Below are positions 12,556 to 21,721 of a stretch of 36,977 nucleotides of DNA, one piece after another. The DNA is taken from positions 1 to 36,977 of IMG/VR virus record IMGVR_UViG_3300025012_000204. One strand, written 5' to 3'. How positions within the stretch are numbered: the stretch's first letter is position 1; every line of letters starts with the position of its first letter. Below the pieces are notes generated by a model. The model was not told the origin of the DNA. It saw only the letters and a program-made list of their open reading frames with translations, and did no database searches. This stretch comes from a virus. A program made the position numbers and the translations under genes.

Positions 12556-12837
12556 CTACTTTTGCAAAATACTCGGAGCTAGGCCGCTAATATCGATGTT
12601 GTCATTTTTGTGGATGAACCGATCGAGGGCCTTAACGGCTGTACCGATACCAGCTACCAGCAAAAACCCGACACTAAAGCTGGTGCCGGCAATTTGAACG
12701 CGTGCGTCAGCAACAGCCGGGTCGGCTGCTAAACTGATTAGCCACGTACCCACAAGGCCCAAGAAACCGAACCACAAAAACCGCGCACCTGATTTTAACA
12801 CTTCTACGAGCGCTTTAACTGATTGATCGTTGAACAT
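12556..12837 (-). CDS. Holin-like membrane protein
   Basis: 93 residues with two hydrophobic segments: FLWFGFLGLVGTWLISLA (about 20-37) and SVGFLLVAGIGTAVKAL (about 54-70). Between them is a short alanine-rich loop, and after them a charged C-terminus (DRFIHKND). Size and topology, and position directly after an M23 peptidase gene, suggest a holin that releases the peptidase at lysis. AGGA lies 7 bases before the ATG. The family was not identified from sequence. Confidence 0.65.
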   Translation of the reverse strand: MFNDQSVKALVEVLKSGARFLWFGFLGLVGTWLISLAADPAVADARVQIAGTSFSVGFLLVAGIGTAVKALDRFIHKNDNIDISGLAPSILQK

Positions 12838-12850
12838 AATTATTTCCTAT

Positions 12851-13504
12851 CTACGTTAAGTGTTCACTGAGATATTTGATAACTGAATCTTTGGTCGTAC
12901 CAGCCGCTAACTGGGCTTCGTAGTTTTGCGCCAGTTTAGTCATAGCCCAGCTATTCAATCGGCTCCACGGGCGAGCGGTATAAAAGGCTATATTCTGAGC
13001 CGTCGGAGCGCTTCCGGTAACGACCTGAAAAACGTATTTTACATCTTGCTCTGTTGGCATAATTTCCTCACTTTCATTATTAACGTAAAGCGCGGGATTT
13101 ACAAGTGCCCCGTCAACTCTTAGACTGTGATGAACGTGTGCGCCTTTGGCCGCACCGGTTTCACCCATCACTCCAAGTTGCTGTCCTTCTTCCACTGTGC
13201 CAGAGCGAACACTAAATATGGACTGGTGGGCGATATAGGTTCTGAACTTGCTGTCGTTGACGATTGAGTAGTTGCCATTTATAGCGTCATTCCCGGTACT
13301 TAGTGATCCGCTATGCGTGGCAATAGTCTTGCCATCCGCAGGCACATAGTCTATACCAGTATGGAATCCATAGCCAGCACCGGGATATTTAGCTCTTTCA
13401 CTCGCTGGGATGATCGGGTCATTGGGGTCTCGATGTAGAGGATAGTCTTTAACCCAACCATAGGGCGTAGTGATTTGATAAGGCGAGTTTACCGGCAGTC
13501 TCAT
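12851..13504 (-). CDS. M23-family peptidase, endolysin or virion-associated lysin
   Basis: 217 residues. The LytM/M23 zinc site is complete: H48-x-x-x-D52 in GFHTGIDY and H123-x-H125 in GAHVHHSL. Between them are the usual GxxVxxGQxLGxMGxTG turns. The enzyme would cut peptide cross-links in peptidoglycan. There is no signal peptide, so release needs a holin (neighbours on both sides) or virion delivery. The last ~65 residues (from about 150) are helical and may bind the wall. The ribosome-binding site is weak. Confidence 0.85.
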   Translation of the reverse strand: MRLPVNSPYQITTPYGWVKDYPLHRDPNDPIIPASERAKYPGAGYGFHTGIDYVPADGKTIATHSGSLSTGNDAINGNYSIVNDSKFRTYIAHQSIFSVRSGTVEEGQQLGVMGETGAAKGAHVHHSLRVDGALVNPALYVNNESEEIMPTEQDVKYVFQVVTGSAPTAQNIAFYTARPWSRLNSWAMTKLAQNYEAQLAAGTTKDSVIKYLSEHLT

Positions 13505-13508
13505 TCCG

Positions 13509-13760
13509 TTAATTCTTAAGCTCTCTAGCCGTTAAAGCCAGCATAAACATACTTATCGCCACTGAGTAAGCCACTACATTCCTTATAGGTGGCGCGGCGA
13601 AGGTTGTAGCGAATGCTGTAACTATTGCCGAGATTGCCAAAAGCCCCAGCCATAATGAAGAAATAACTATGACAGATTTTCTAAATTGCCAAGCCTTGTA
13701 GAACACGAAAGCGTATAGCGGCAATCGGCTCATAAGAAGCAAAAAAACTGTATAGTCCAT
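13509..13760 (-). CDS. Three-helix membrane protein, holin/antiholin candidate
   Basis: 83 residues, nearly all hydrophobic, with three predicted membrane helices (about 3-22, 29-51, 61-78) and a short charged end (TARELKN). It starts on the stop of the XhlA-like gene (TAATG) and ends just before the M23 gene, so it belongs to the lysis cassette. Class I holins have this topology. With the two-helix protein at 12556 the cassette contains two membrane proteins of holin type, one of which could be an antiholin. Confidence 0.6.
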   Translation of the reverse strand: MDYTVFLLLMSRLPLYAFVFYKAWQFRKSVIVISSLWLGLLAISAIVTAFATTFAAPPIRNVVAYSVAISMFMLALTARELKN

Positions 13761-13990
13761 TATTTATTTACCTGTTGGACTATTAACATTATGGTGGCAA
13801 TCACCGAGCCTATAACAATCGCTACGGTCTTCCAATCCCAGTTAACATTAGAATTGTCTACTATGACGGCTTTAGAGCCGATAATACCTCTTATTTCGTG
13901 GATTTCAGACTGTATGCTACTTAGCTTCTCGTCTAAGTGCCTGACGTCTCCGACTGTCCACTCGTAGGTTTGATTATCACCGCTCGGCAT
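13760..13990 (-). CDS. XhlA-like lysis accessory protein
   Basis: 76 residues: a polar N-terminal coiled coil (DVRHLDEKLSSIQSEIHEIRG) and one C-terminal membrane helix (WKTVAIVIGSVIATIMLIV). This coiled-coil/C-anchor plan is that of XhlA-type proteins, which join holins in lysis cassettes of Bacillus-type phages. The stop overlaps the next start (TAATG), tying it to the 3-TM protein. Confidence 0.65.
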   Translation of the reverse strand: MPSGDNQTYEWTVGDVRHLDEKLSSIQSEIHEIRGIIGSKAVIVDNSNVNWDWKTVAIVIGSVIATIMLIVQQVNK

Positions 13991-13998
13991 AACTCATC

Positions 13999-15729
13999 CT
14001 AGAGATACCCGCACACGGCCCTTATGACTGTCGGCAAGTTAGTGCTGCCTTGTACGGCAAAAGTGCTATTGGTTGAACTGGATATTTTACCCAGCAGAGT
14101 AAAGGTCGTCGCAGCGGTAGTAAGCACATCCGCGTCAGGGCTAGTCATCGTGATAGCAACATTGGGATAGGCGGCAGTATTAGAGGATAGATTGAGCGTT
14201 GTTCGAGGATTGGTTTCGGTCGAAGTGTCAGATGATAATGTTATATTCACTGTCCTAGTGGCCGAACTGCTGTTGGTATGATAAACAGTCGCCCGCAAAC
14301 ATAATTTCCAAGCCCCAACTGGCAAGACTAGAGCGTCGGTCAGGGTGGCGTAAGTAGCACTGGTAGTTGTGCGATCGGCGGCACTTCTAGTAACGATCGT
14401 CCACCTCGCCGGGTCTGACGGAAAGCCGACCGGTATTTTCGAGCCAGAGTAACTTACGTTGCTAAGATTTTCTGCCGGGGCTAGATTCTGGCCAGTATAG
14501 AGCGTGATAGTGGTATTGCCGGTGGCAAAAACAACACCGGTAACTATGCCGTATTCAGTAGCGGCAAACGGGCTATCAGCGGCAGTGGCCGTTGCACTAC
14601 CGGAAGCCGTCAGGGTGTTGGCGTTGGCGGTGCTGTCTACAAAGTCACCAGCCAATTTGAAGTAAGCCACGAGGTTAGTTTCGTCGCCAACGAGTCGCTT
14701 GTGCATATTGTCCAAGACATTCTGCGCGGTGCGTACCACGCTCCATATCCGTACATCGGATATTTTGCCGTCAAAGAAATTGGCACCATTGGCCGCACCC
14801 ACCTGTAGGTTGCCGGCTTGAGTCAATGAAGTTCCAGCCGCACCGGTACTGGTGTTCGGGATTAAGATACCATCAAAATAAATAGTTGCGGCCGCACCGG
14901 ACATATCAAGGGTAGCGGCTACGTGTACCCATAGGCCGAGAGGCAAGGCGTTAGAGGTAGTAAACTCACGGGTGGAAGCTCCGTCACCATAGATAGCCAC
15001 TTGACCGGTGGTATTAACATATAGTCTGAAGCCATCGCTCCCGTCATAGCGTGAGGCGATGTTGTAAGTGCCGCCGTAACTTTCGAGTTTAACCCACGCC
15101 TCGATTGTAAAGTCGTCTGTGAAGCTAACGCCTGCCGGCGAGGTTTTAGAGGCGTACTGGCTAGAGCCAGCTTCAAGGTCGGTACAGGTGTAGCCGCTGG
15201 CAGTAACTCTAGGTAGCTGCAAGCGCATACCGGGCGTGTACTTGGTAGTTTTGTCGCCTGATATAACGTAGGTGAACTCCTTATTACCGGTACTGGCGCC
15301 ATAAGTCCAGCTTTCACCAGTGCCTTGCCAGCTATTCGGATCGATGGCCGAACTAAAATGCCGGGCCTGCAAGAAGCCATCCTGCATAGCCACGCCGGTG
15401 ACAATCGCCTCTAAGTAGGCTGAGACGCTATAAATACCAAACTTGGTGCCGGCGGGCCAGTCTTGGGGTGTAGTCTGAAAAACTCCGCGTCCTTCGCCGT
15501 CGGTGGCGCTGGGACAGCGTACATAATTAGCGCCCTTACTTGTCCAAAAAACCATTTCCGGGGCGTCGCCTTCCGGGTCAATGACACCGAAGCACTGCTC
15601 ATAAGCCGGCATAACGTCCGGGTAAATATCAGTGTCAACAGAGGCCAGCGGTTGCGCTACAGTAGTTTCGTAGTAGTCCTCTGATTGTAAGTCAGCGGTT
15701 ACGGCTGCGGGTAGAACGGGTCTGGCCAT
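13999..15729 (-). CDS. Tail fibre with LamG-like lectin domain
   Basis: 576 residues. The N-terminal ~185 residues are probably a tail-binding part. Residues about 186-385 form a concanavalin/LamG-type jelly roll: FTDDFTIEAWVKLESYGG, LWVHVAATLDMSGAAATIYF and FFDGKISDVRIWSVVRTAQ are characteristic strands of that fold. The C-terminal part is Thr/Ser-rich beta structure. Expected role: receptor or glycan binding on the tail. The ribosome-binding site is GGGAGAG, 5 bases upstream. It follows the ejected-protein gene and precedes the lysis cassette. Confidence 0.75.
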   Translation of the reverse strand: MARPVLPAAVTADLQSEDYYETTVAQPLASVDTDIYPDVMPAYEQCFGVIDPEGDAPEMVFWTSKGANYVRCPSATDGEGRGVFQTTPQDWPAGTKFGIYSVSAYLEAIVTGVAMQDGFLQARHFSSAIDPNSWQGTGESWTYGASTGNKEFTYVISGDKTTKYTPGMRLQLPRVTASGYTCTDLEAGSSQYASKTSPAGVSFTDDFTIEAWVKLESYGGTYNIASRYDGSDGFRLYVNTTGQVAIYGDGASTREFTTSNALPLGLWVHVAATLDMSGAAATIYFDGILIPNTSTGAAGTSLTQAGNLQVGAANGANFFDGKISDVRIWSVVRTAQNVLDNMHKRLVGDETNLVAYFKLAGDFVDSTANANTLTASGSATATAADSPFAATEYGIVTGVVFATGNTTITLYTGQNLAPAENLSNVSYSGSKIPVGFPSDPARWTIVTRSAADRTTTSATYATLTDALVLPVGAWKLCLRATVYHTNSSSATRTVNITLSSDTSTETNPRTTLNLSSNTAAYPNVAITMTSPDADVLTTAATTFTLLGKISSSTNSTFAVQGSTNLPTVIRAVCGYL

Positions 15730-15752
15730 TTACTCTCTCCCTTATGCTTTAA

Positions 15753-18700
15753 TTATGCCCTAAAAGCTATCCGAACTCCACCACTCTTCTTCTGGCCCTT
15801 CGATTTGATAGCTGGAATACCCGCGACTTTACGCTGAAAGTCGGACAGAACCGAATTGATGTCGGGCCGCAGACCAATTTTCGGCGGAGCAGAGATATTG
15901 AATGAGCCGAAGTGCGGTAAAGGCGCTTTGCGCTTACTAGAACTGCCGCCGCCACCGGAGCCAGTCAGGCCAGACTTATACTTGCGATTGGCGATAAAGC
16001 CCTTACTATAAAGCTCATTGTCGAGAGCTATCAATTCGTCAGCTATTTTTTGTGTAATGGGGTGCTGGGCCACATAGCCTGACAGTTCGCGCTTGCTTAG
16101 GGTGTACAGATTGACAACGTCTTCACTATAGTCGGCCTTCACTTTGAGCTTGCCTAAATCGAGTAAGTGCTCAAAGTCACGAGTACTTGATAGGTTGCCG
16201 TTGGCCTTGTCATTCTCATATTTGGCTAGTTCGTAGTCGTAGTTGTTTTTGGGGCTGGCGAGGTAGGCTTCTTTTTTGTCACTTGGCATAGCGTCGACTT
16301 CGGTAAGTGTCTTATAACTGGCCGGTGATAGGTTTTTAGCCAGTTGCAGGCCGGTAGCACTAACACGTAGATAATTAGCTGGATCGAGCTTACCCTCTAG
16401 TATGGCATTCTGTTTAGCCGATAGTTTTTGTGCTTTGCCGGTGAAGGCCGGATCATATTGGCCTAAGCTATACTGGGCCGCGAATTGTTGCTTGGTGGCG
16501 GCCGTGATGTCGTCGAGCACATTACTCAGAGCTTTTTTCTTATCGGTGTCAGAGAGATTTTTCCACGCCGGGTCTTTGAGCATTGTACTCCACGCGTCGT
16601 GCACCTCGCCGCCGATGGCCGCTTGTAGCTCGAACATCTGCTCGTTACTGAGCTTAACTTTTGCGCCGTCAAAGGTCTGATTTTTGTCGACGACGGACGG
16701 CATTACACCCAGCTTGGCGTCTTGTAGACGCCGCAGTTCTTTAATTAGTGGTTGGTCGGCGCCGGAAGCCGGACGCGAACGCGTAGCGTCGAACATCGTA
16801 CCCCAAAAGCCGGCAGTGTTGGGTTTGTTCGCGCCGAAAACATCCTGTTTAGGTTGCAGGGTTTGACGCAGGCCCGGAATACCGGCCTTAATCGCCTCGC
16901 CGGCGTTGTTAATATCACGCTGAATGTTATCAGTAGCCGCCGCGAAACGCTTTACAAGGTTAGGAATTAGTGAGCCGGCGGTGTTCTGAACGAATCGGCC
17001 GACTGAGCGATCGGGGTCAGTCAAGGTTTGCAGGGCTGTCGATAGGCCCCTTAAGAACGACTGATTAGATAGCGACGAGCCGATAGTTGCTGCACCCTGT
17101 GTTACCGGATTTTTGCCCTCTTCCATCGCCTTTTTGATTGAGCCGCCAACGGCCAGAATGGTACCGAACGGCTGTATATAGTTCATCGAGAACCAGCGGC
17201 CGCCGAGCTTAACCGCGAACGGCTGTTTGCCTTCCTGATCCCACAATGCCTGCTCTTTGGGATCGTCGGGATAGTCGAGCGTCAGGTTGCCGCCTTTCAT
17301 CAAGCCGTAGCCCAAACTCATAATGCCGGCTGTACCGAGCGTGGCGTCGCCCAGTGCTTTCGATAAGCGATACTGGTCAAACTCACCGGGCTTACGGGCT
17401 AAGTTAAATATCTCCTTCATCGGCCCTATCGGCGTATAACGAATGGTCATCGTGGCTACCGAACTAGGTACTTTAGCGAAAGGTACGATTACTTGGCCAC
17501 CCGGCAGTTTTTGTATCTGTCGACCGAGCCATCCCAACGCCGTCTGATTACGGAAAGTGCTCTCGTCGGCCGACTGCGTGGCCCGCCTGAATATCTCAGT
17601 CGGCGGCTCTTTGAGAATGCCGTCGATATGGGCCTTAGCCGCCTCACCCCTTAGCCCGGCGTTCTTAGCGCTGGCGCGGGCCTGACTTTGCAGTGAGTTA
17701 CGTAATTCGGAGTACCAAAACGGCATATCTTGAGCGCCCATCCACCTGTAGACGCTGTTAACATACTTGGTTGCCGCCCGACCGGTCTTGCCTTTACCGA
17801 AGTTAAGCTCGCTAAACTGGCCCAAAACCCGCCGGCCACCTTCAAACTTTGGCGCGTAAGCCCGTTCGTCGTAGCCAGTGCGTAGGTTACGAGCACCTTT
17901 TCTACTGCCTTCTTTAAGCCCGACACCCTTGCCGCGCAGAGTGAGAGTTTGCGTGCGTTCACCTTTGAGCCCGATCCGACGGCCTAGCTTAGTTTTACCG
18001 GCCGCCGCCAGCGCCGCGTCGTAGGCCGTCGCCAACGGACTACTTGACAAGTTAAGTAATGCTTTTGAGGTGTTACCGAGCACCGAACCGAGTGTGGTAG
18101 TCGGTGAAGTTAGCAGGCCGGCTCGCCATAGGCCGATACCTTTTTCACCTACCGATGATGGTAGGTGTTGACCAACTATTTTTATAAAATCGTGAACAGC
18201 CAAATCGTGTGCTTCGGTACCGTTTTTAGCCGCTCTGACGCCGTCTAAGCTCGTCTGTAGCTGTTTTTCTATTTCGGGTGTAACATTCACGCCCGCTTTG
18301 CGTAAATCGCGCTTGGCGGCGTACAGAAGGCCAGTAGGCGTACGGTTGGCTAGCAAGCCGAAAGCATTTACTAGTCGGCCCGCGGGGGTACCGTGTGCTG
18401 CAAGCTGGTCGATTAACTCGCTGGCTATGCGGTGGCCTTCTTTCGTGCCGAGAGCGTCTTGGGCCTTCATTAGACTAATAGTGTCGGCGGCGTCTTGGTC
18501 GGTAATCTTAACGGTCTTCTGCTCTAGTACAGTCTTAATACGCTCCGTTTCGGCGCCTAGATCACCACGTGAGACTCGCTGGGCGTGCTCCACAAGCTGT
18601 GCTTCGGTCTTACCGGCTTGAAGTCGCTCTGAGGCCAGTCTGCGCGTCTCTGATGATAATTCAGGCGAGGCTTTGGCTGATTTAGTGAAGCCGGCGAGTG

Positions 18701-21700
18701 GTGGCCTGACCCCCGGCAATCTACCGGCCTTAATTTCTGGCGCGGCGCTTAATGGCTTCGGTTTGGATGGCGCTTCTACAGTTTTGACAGCGACTTTTGG
18801 CGTTTCCTTTAGGCCAACGGCGGCGCCAGAGGTTTTTTTGTATCTCTGAACTATCTCGTCTTGTAGATTTTTAAGTCGATTATTACGTTCTACAACTAAA
18901 TCTTTGAGTTGCTTATAGGCCGGGGTACGCTTGCCTACTAACTTGGCGGATATAGTCAACGCGTTACGTTGCTTGGTGAGGTCGGCGCTGATTTTTTGGT
19001 GCTCTTTAAGCAAGTCGGTGGCATTTACAGCCTGCTCAACAGTGCCGAATAAGCCGGTCTGCGCGTCACGAGCAACGCCGGCCTTTATTTTACCTGACAG
19101 TAGGTTGATGACATTAACGGCGTTCTGACGGCTAAAATTGCCGGATTTGTCGAGCCCACTGATAACAGCCGCTACAGTCTCCGGCTTCATATCTTTTAAT
19201 CGGGCTTGGCGGGCCACTGCCAAAACTTCTTCAGACGGTATAGCGCCAGCCGCGACACGATTTTGTAGTAAGTTCTGGTCTTTGACCACGCTCCATAAGT
19301 AATCGTAGTCTTCAAAGGTGTGGCCTTTGACTAAGTTTTGAGTTTGAACTGATGGTTTTTTACCTTCTGCTACGCTGCCGGCGATGGACTTGGCCATATC
19401 GAGCGTGTTCTCATACTGCAAGCCCTGATTAGCGCCACGCGATATTTGGCGGGCCTGCTCGTCGGTGATGTTTTCGTAAACTCGACCTTTGATTGTCGCC
19501 GGGTTAGGTTTGCCCTCGGCCGCTCGACGTTCTAGGCCGGCCGTTCGAGAGTGACCACCTAAAACAGTGTATTTATCGCCCTGCTTCCACAACAACATTG
19601 GCTGGTCGACTTGGCCTTCGTTGTAGCCAGTCTTATAGACACTCTGCTCGGTAGCTTTGCCGCTTTCAGTAATGCGAGGCTGATATGCTTTTTGGCGAAC
19701 TAATTGACCCACTGGCACATCTTGTTCATTGTACAGCGCACCAAATCGGTCGGTCGCCACTTGACGCTCTTGTTTATTTCGTGCTACAATAGTTTCGGAA
19801 GGAGCCTGTTTTATGGCAGATTTTTCAGTTCCCAGTACTACATTCTTCGATGTCGATGGCGTCCTAGTTAAGATTGTGTCAGATGGCAAAGCCTCTACTG
19901 GCACCGTTGTTGCCACAGGTGCGCCCTTTCCACCCGCTAAAGCATTAGTGGACGGCACCGAGCTTTCACCTGAAGAAGCTAATCGTTTAGCTTCGGCCGA
20001 TTCAGCTTCAGCATAAAGTTTCTGCATTTTACCGTTAAGCTCCTGCAGTTTCGCGCTGTCGACAGTGGTGCGAGCTTCCTTATAAAGTTTATCGCCGTCT
20101 AGTATGCTCTTGGCGCGTATCATTTCAGGGCTGGCGACTATAACTTCGCTAGGCACGCCGTTTGGCCCCACCACATTAACCTTAATATCTTTGTAAAGCC
20201 CGCGTGCCGCCGGCATATTTTCATAGCCGTTTTTAACACGGGTGATCTGATAGCGTCGACCGATATTATCGACTATGCCTTGTAGGTTCTGCGGGTTGTC
20301 GACGACTAGCGTGCCGCGTACAACGTCGCGGACTTTACCGACATTCCCGCCATATTCACGAGTAGTCTTCTCAGCAATTCGCTCGACAGTCTTAATGGGG
20401 CCGGGTCGGTAATCAACCCCAAGACTGGAAGCAATGTCAGCTAAGTCTTTTTGGAAAGCCGCGTCAGCTTGTTGGCCGCTGGCGTTCAGAACACGGCTGT
20501 TGGCCGCTATATCGTTCAGGGTCGCCGGAGTTGCTCCGCCTGCCTGAATTGGAACAGGCTCGAAGCCTTTAGCGGCCGCTTCGACCTGCACAGCTTCTAT
20601 AGGACTAGTGGCCGGCTTTGGCTTTTTGGCAGTCTCCAACGTGACCTTGCCAGTAGCATTATCTACTTTGCCGAAGCCCGGTACGACTGTTTCGTTGGCT
20701 GGCAGAATTGGCGCAGACTTGGGTGGGGTGGATGGGATTTTGGCCCTTGTCCACGACCTTCCTTTGATTAGATCATTAGCAGTCGCCGCACTAAAACCGG
20801 AATAGGTCTGCCCGGTTTCATCTGTAAAGTGAATAGTGCGCCCTTTGCCTGTGATATTTGTAACAGTAACCTTACCCTTCATATTTGATTTGCCATTTGT
20901 GTCTATCACGTCTCCGACTTGTAGTTCTCCCTGTGCCCCCCCTACACCCCTACCTATCGCGCCTATTTGGTTTTGGGCTTGGTCGTATCTCTGTATAGCA
21001 CGTCCGGCTTTTACAGTCCCCCGTCCGGCGAGTCTGGCGCCAGCACCAGCTACAGGCAACCCACCGCCGAGGGCAGTCCCGGCCGCTAGGCCGATACCGC
21101 CCCCAAGTGCTGTACTTTTTAATATGTCTCCGTAGTTAGCGTTTTGGCTGGCCGCAGCACCGCCGCCGTAAGCTGCCCCGAATCCGGCTCCTTGCTGGGC
21201 TCCAACCTTAGCACCCAACTTAATTTTAGTGGCTAACTTCAATCCTTTGGTAGTGGCTTGCGCTGCCCTACCAACCGGAATAAATCCGACGGGGCCTTCT
21301 ATAAGTCCGGTGACAATATCGCCAAGACCTTGTTTGACTTGGCCTCGTCCAACTTTAACAGCACCACCACCTATCTTGAGGGGGCTGTTTATAAACTCCT
21401 CAATCAGACCGGAACCCTTAAAAGTACCTACGTTTATTTTTGGAGCCTTCTGCCAAGCTTTCGGGTTGGTAAAAGTGTCTCTTATGGCTGAAGGCCCGAA
21501 ACGTATAATCTTGTTCAGCAGGCTTTGGTTAGCCGCCGTATTTCTAATTACTGGATTTGGTCTGATCGGGGGGCGATTTTGCGGGACTGGTCGAGGCGCC
21601 ATTGGGCGCGGAGCTACCGGCCGGGATGTCCACCCTTGCCCGCGATCGAAGGGGCTGACGCCGTGATAGGCGGCAGAGGCGGCCTTTTTGAGTTTGTCTA

Positions 21701-21710
21701 ACCACGACAT
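15753..21710 (-). CDS. Giant internal virion (ejected) polyvalent protein with RelA/SpoT-like and ParB-like domains
   Basis: 1985 residues. After a basic Pro/Arg head, residues ~110-225 are Gly/Ala-rich and membrane-active in look. Residues ~413-545 resemble a RelA/SpoT nucleotidyltransferase: KTVERIAEK, VRDVVRGTLVV (D462), the NGY turn, and SEVIVASPEM (E522) before LYKEAR. Residues ~663-760 are ParB-like: VPVGQLV, QPMLLW and YTVLGGHSRTAGLERR. From ~1330 to 1600 is a conserved region of phage ejected proteins with Gly-rich hydrophobic helices; the end is Lys/Gly-rich. It probably enters the cell with DNA and acts as a polyvalent effector and membrane conduit. The linker 546-662 overlies an antisense gene. 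Confidence 0.75.
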   Translation of the reverse strand: MSWLDKLKKAASAAYHGVSPFDRGQGWTSRPVAPRPMAPRPVPQNRPPIRPNPVIRNTAANQSLLNKIIRFGPSAIRDTFTNPKAWQKAPKINVGTFKGSGLIEEFINSPLKIGGGAVKVGRGQVKQGLGDIVTGLIEGPVGFIPVGRAAQATTKGLKLATKIKLGAKVGAQQGAGFGAAYGGGAAASQNANYGDILKSTALGGGIGLAAGTALGGGLPVAGAGARLAGRGTVKAGRAIQRYDQAQNQIGAIGRGVGGAQGELQVGDVIDTNGKSNMKGKVTVTNITGKGRTIHFTDETGQTYSGFSAATANDLIKGRSWTRAKIPSTPPKSAPILPANETVVPGFGKVDNATGKVTLETAKKPKPATSPIEAVQVEAAAKGFEPVPIQAGGATPATLNDIAANSRVLNASGQQADAAFQKDLADIASSLGVDYRPGPIKTVERIAEKTTREYGGNVGKVRDVVRGTLVVDNPQNLQGIVDNIGRRYQITRVKNGYENMPAARGLYKDIKVNVVGPNGVPSEVIVASPEMIRAKSILDGDKLYKEARTTVDSAKLQELNGKMQKLYAEAESAEAKRLASSGESSVPSTNALAGGKGAPVATTVPVEALPSDTILTRTPSTSKNVVLGTEKSAIKQAPSETIVARNKQERQVATDRFGALYNEQDVPVGQLVRQKAYQPRITESGKATEQSVYKTGYNEGQVDQPMLLWKQGDKYTVLGGHSRTAGLERRAAEGKPNPATIKGRVYENITDEQARQISRGANQGLQYENTLDMAKSIAGSVAEGKKPSVQTQNLVKGHTFEDYDYLWSVVKDQNLLQNRVAAGAIPSEEVLAVARQARLKDMKPETVAAVISGLDKSGNFSRQNAVNVINLLSGKIKAGVARDAQTGLFGTVEQAVNATDLLKEHQKISADLTKQRNALTISAKLVGKRTPAYKQLKDLVVERNNRLKNLQDEIVQRYKKTSGAAVGLKETPKVAVKTVEAPSKPKPLSAAPEIKAGRLPGVRPPLAGFTKSAKASPELSSETRRLASERLQAGKTEAQLVEHAQRVSRGDLGAETERIKTVLEQKTVKITDQDAADTISLMKAQDALGTKEGHRIASELIDQLAAHGTPAGRLVNAFGLLANRTPTGLLYAAKRDLRKAGVNVTPEIEKQLQTSLDGVRAAKNGTEAHDLAVHDFIKIVGQHLPSSVGEKGIGLWRAGLLTSPTTTLGSVLGNTSKALLNLSSSPLATAYDAALAAAGKTKLGRRIGLKGERTQTLTLRGKGVGLKEGSRKGARNLRTGYDERAYAPKFEGGRRVLGQFSELNFGKGKTGRAATKYVNSVYRWMGAQDMPFWYSELRNSLQSQARASAKNAGLRGEAAKAHIDGILKEPPTEIFRRATQSADESTFRNQTALGWLGRQIQKLPGGQVIVPFAKVPSSVATMTIRYTPIGPMKEIFNLARKPGEFDQYRLSKALGDATLGTAGIMSLGYGLMKGGNLTLDYPDDPKEQALWDQEGKQPFAVKLGGRWFSMNYIQPFGTILAVGGSIKKAMEEGKNPVTQGAATIGSSLSNQSFLRGLSTALQTLTDPDRSVGRFVQNTAGSLIPNLVKRFAAATDNIQRDINNAGEAIKAGIPGLRQTLQPKQDVFGANKPNTAGFWGTMFDATRSRPASGADQPLIKELRRLQDAKLGVMPSVVDKNQTFDGAKVKLSNEQMFELQAAIGGEVHDAWSTMLKDPAWKNLSDTDKKKALSNVLDDITAATKQQFAAQYSLGQYDPAFTGKAQKLSAKQNAILEGKLDPANYLRVSATGLQLAKNLSPASYKTLTEVDAMPSDKKEAYLASPKNNYDYELAKYENDKANGNLSSTRDFEHLLDLGKLKVKADYSEDVVNLYTLSKRELSGYVAQHPITQKIADELIALDNELYSKGFIANRKYKSGLTGSGGGGSSSKRKAPLPHFGSFNISAPPKIGLRPDINSVLSDFQRKVAGIPAIKSKGQKKSGGVRIAFRA
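19761..19790 (+). promoter_or_regulatory. Antisense promoter inside the ejected-protein gene
   Basis: On the plus strand, TTGACG (19761-19766), 18-base spacer, TACAAT (19785-19790). Its spacer shares TGTTTATT and CGTGC with promoter P3 (6013-6041), and about 25 of 29 aligned positions agree if one base gap is allowed. Such a match between two elements 13.7 kb apart on a phage is unlikely to be chance. AAGGAG follows at 19799-19804, eight bases before the ATG at 19813. Confidence 0.7.
19813..20016 (+). CDS. Nested antisense gene, 67 residues, unknown function
   Basis: An ORF on the plus strand, wholly inside the minus-strand gene at 15753-21710. It encodes MADFSVPSTTFFDVDGVLV and then a soluble, mildly acidic, Ala/Gly/Pro-containing body ending ELSPEEANRLASADSASA. 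Unlike shadow ORFs, it has a consensus AAGGAG at 8-base spacing and a full promoter upstream. It lies opposite residues ~565-633 of the ejected protein, in the low-complexity linker between the RelA/SpoT-like and ParB-like domains. It is perhaps a moron-type gene inserted in frame. Role unknown; an immunity function for the neighbouring domain is only a guess. Confidence 0.6.
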   Translation: MADFSVPSTTFFDVDGVLVKIVSDGKASTGTVVATGAPFPPAKALVDGTELSPEEANRLASADSASA

Positions 21711-21721
21711 AGGTTAGCCCC

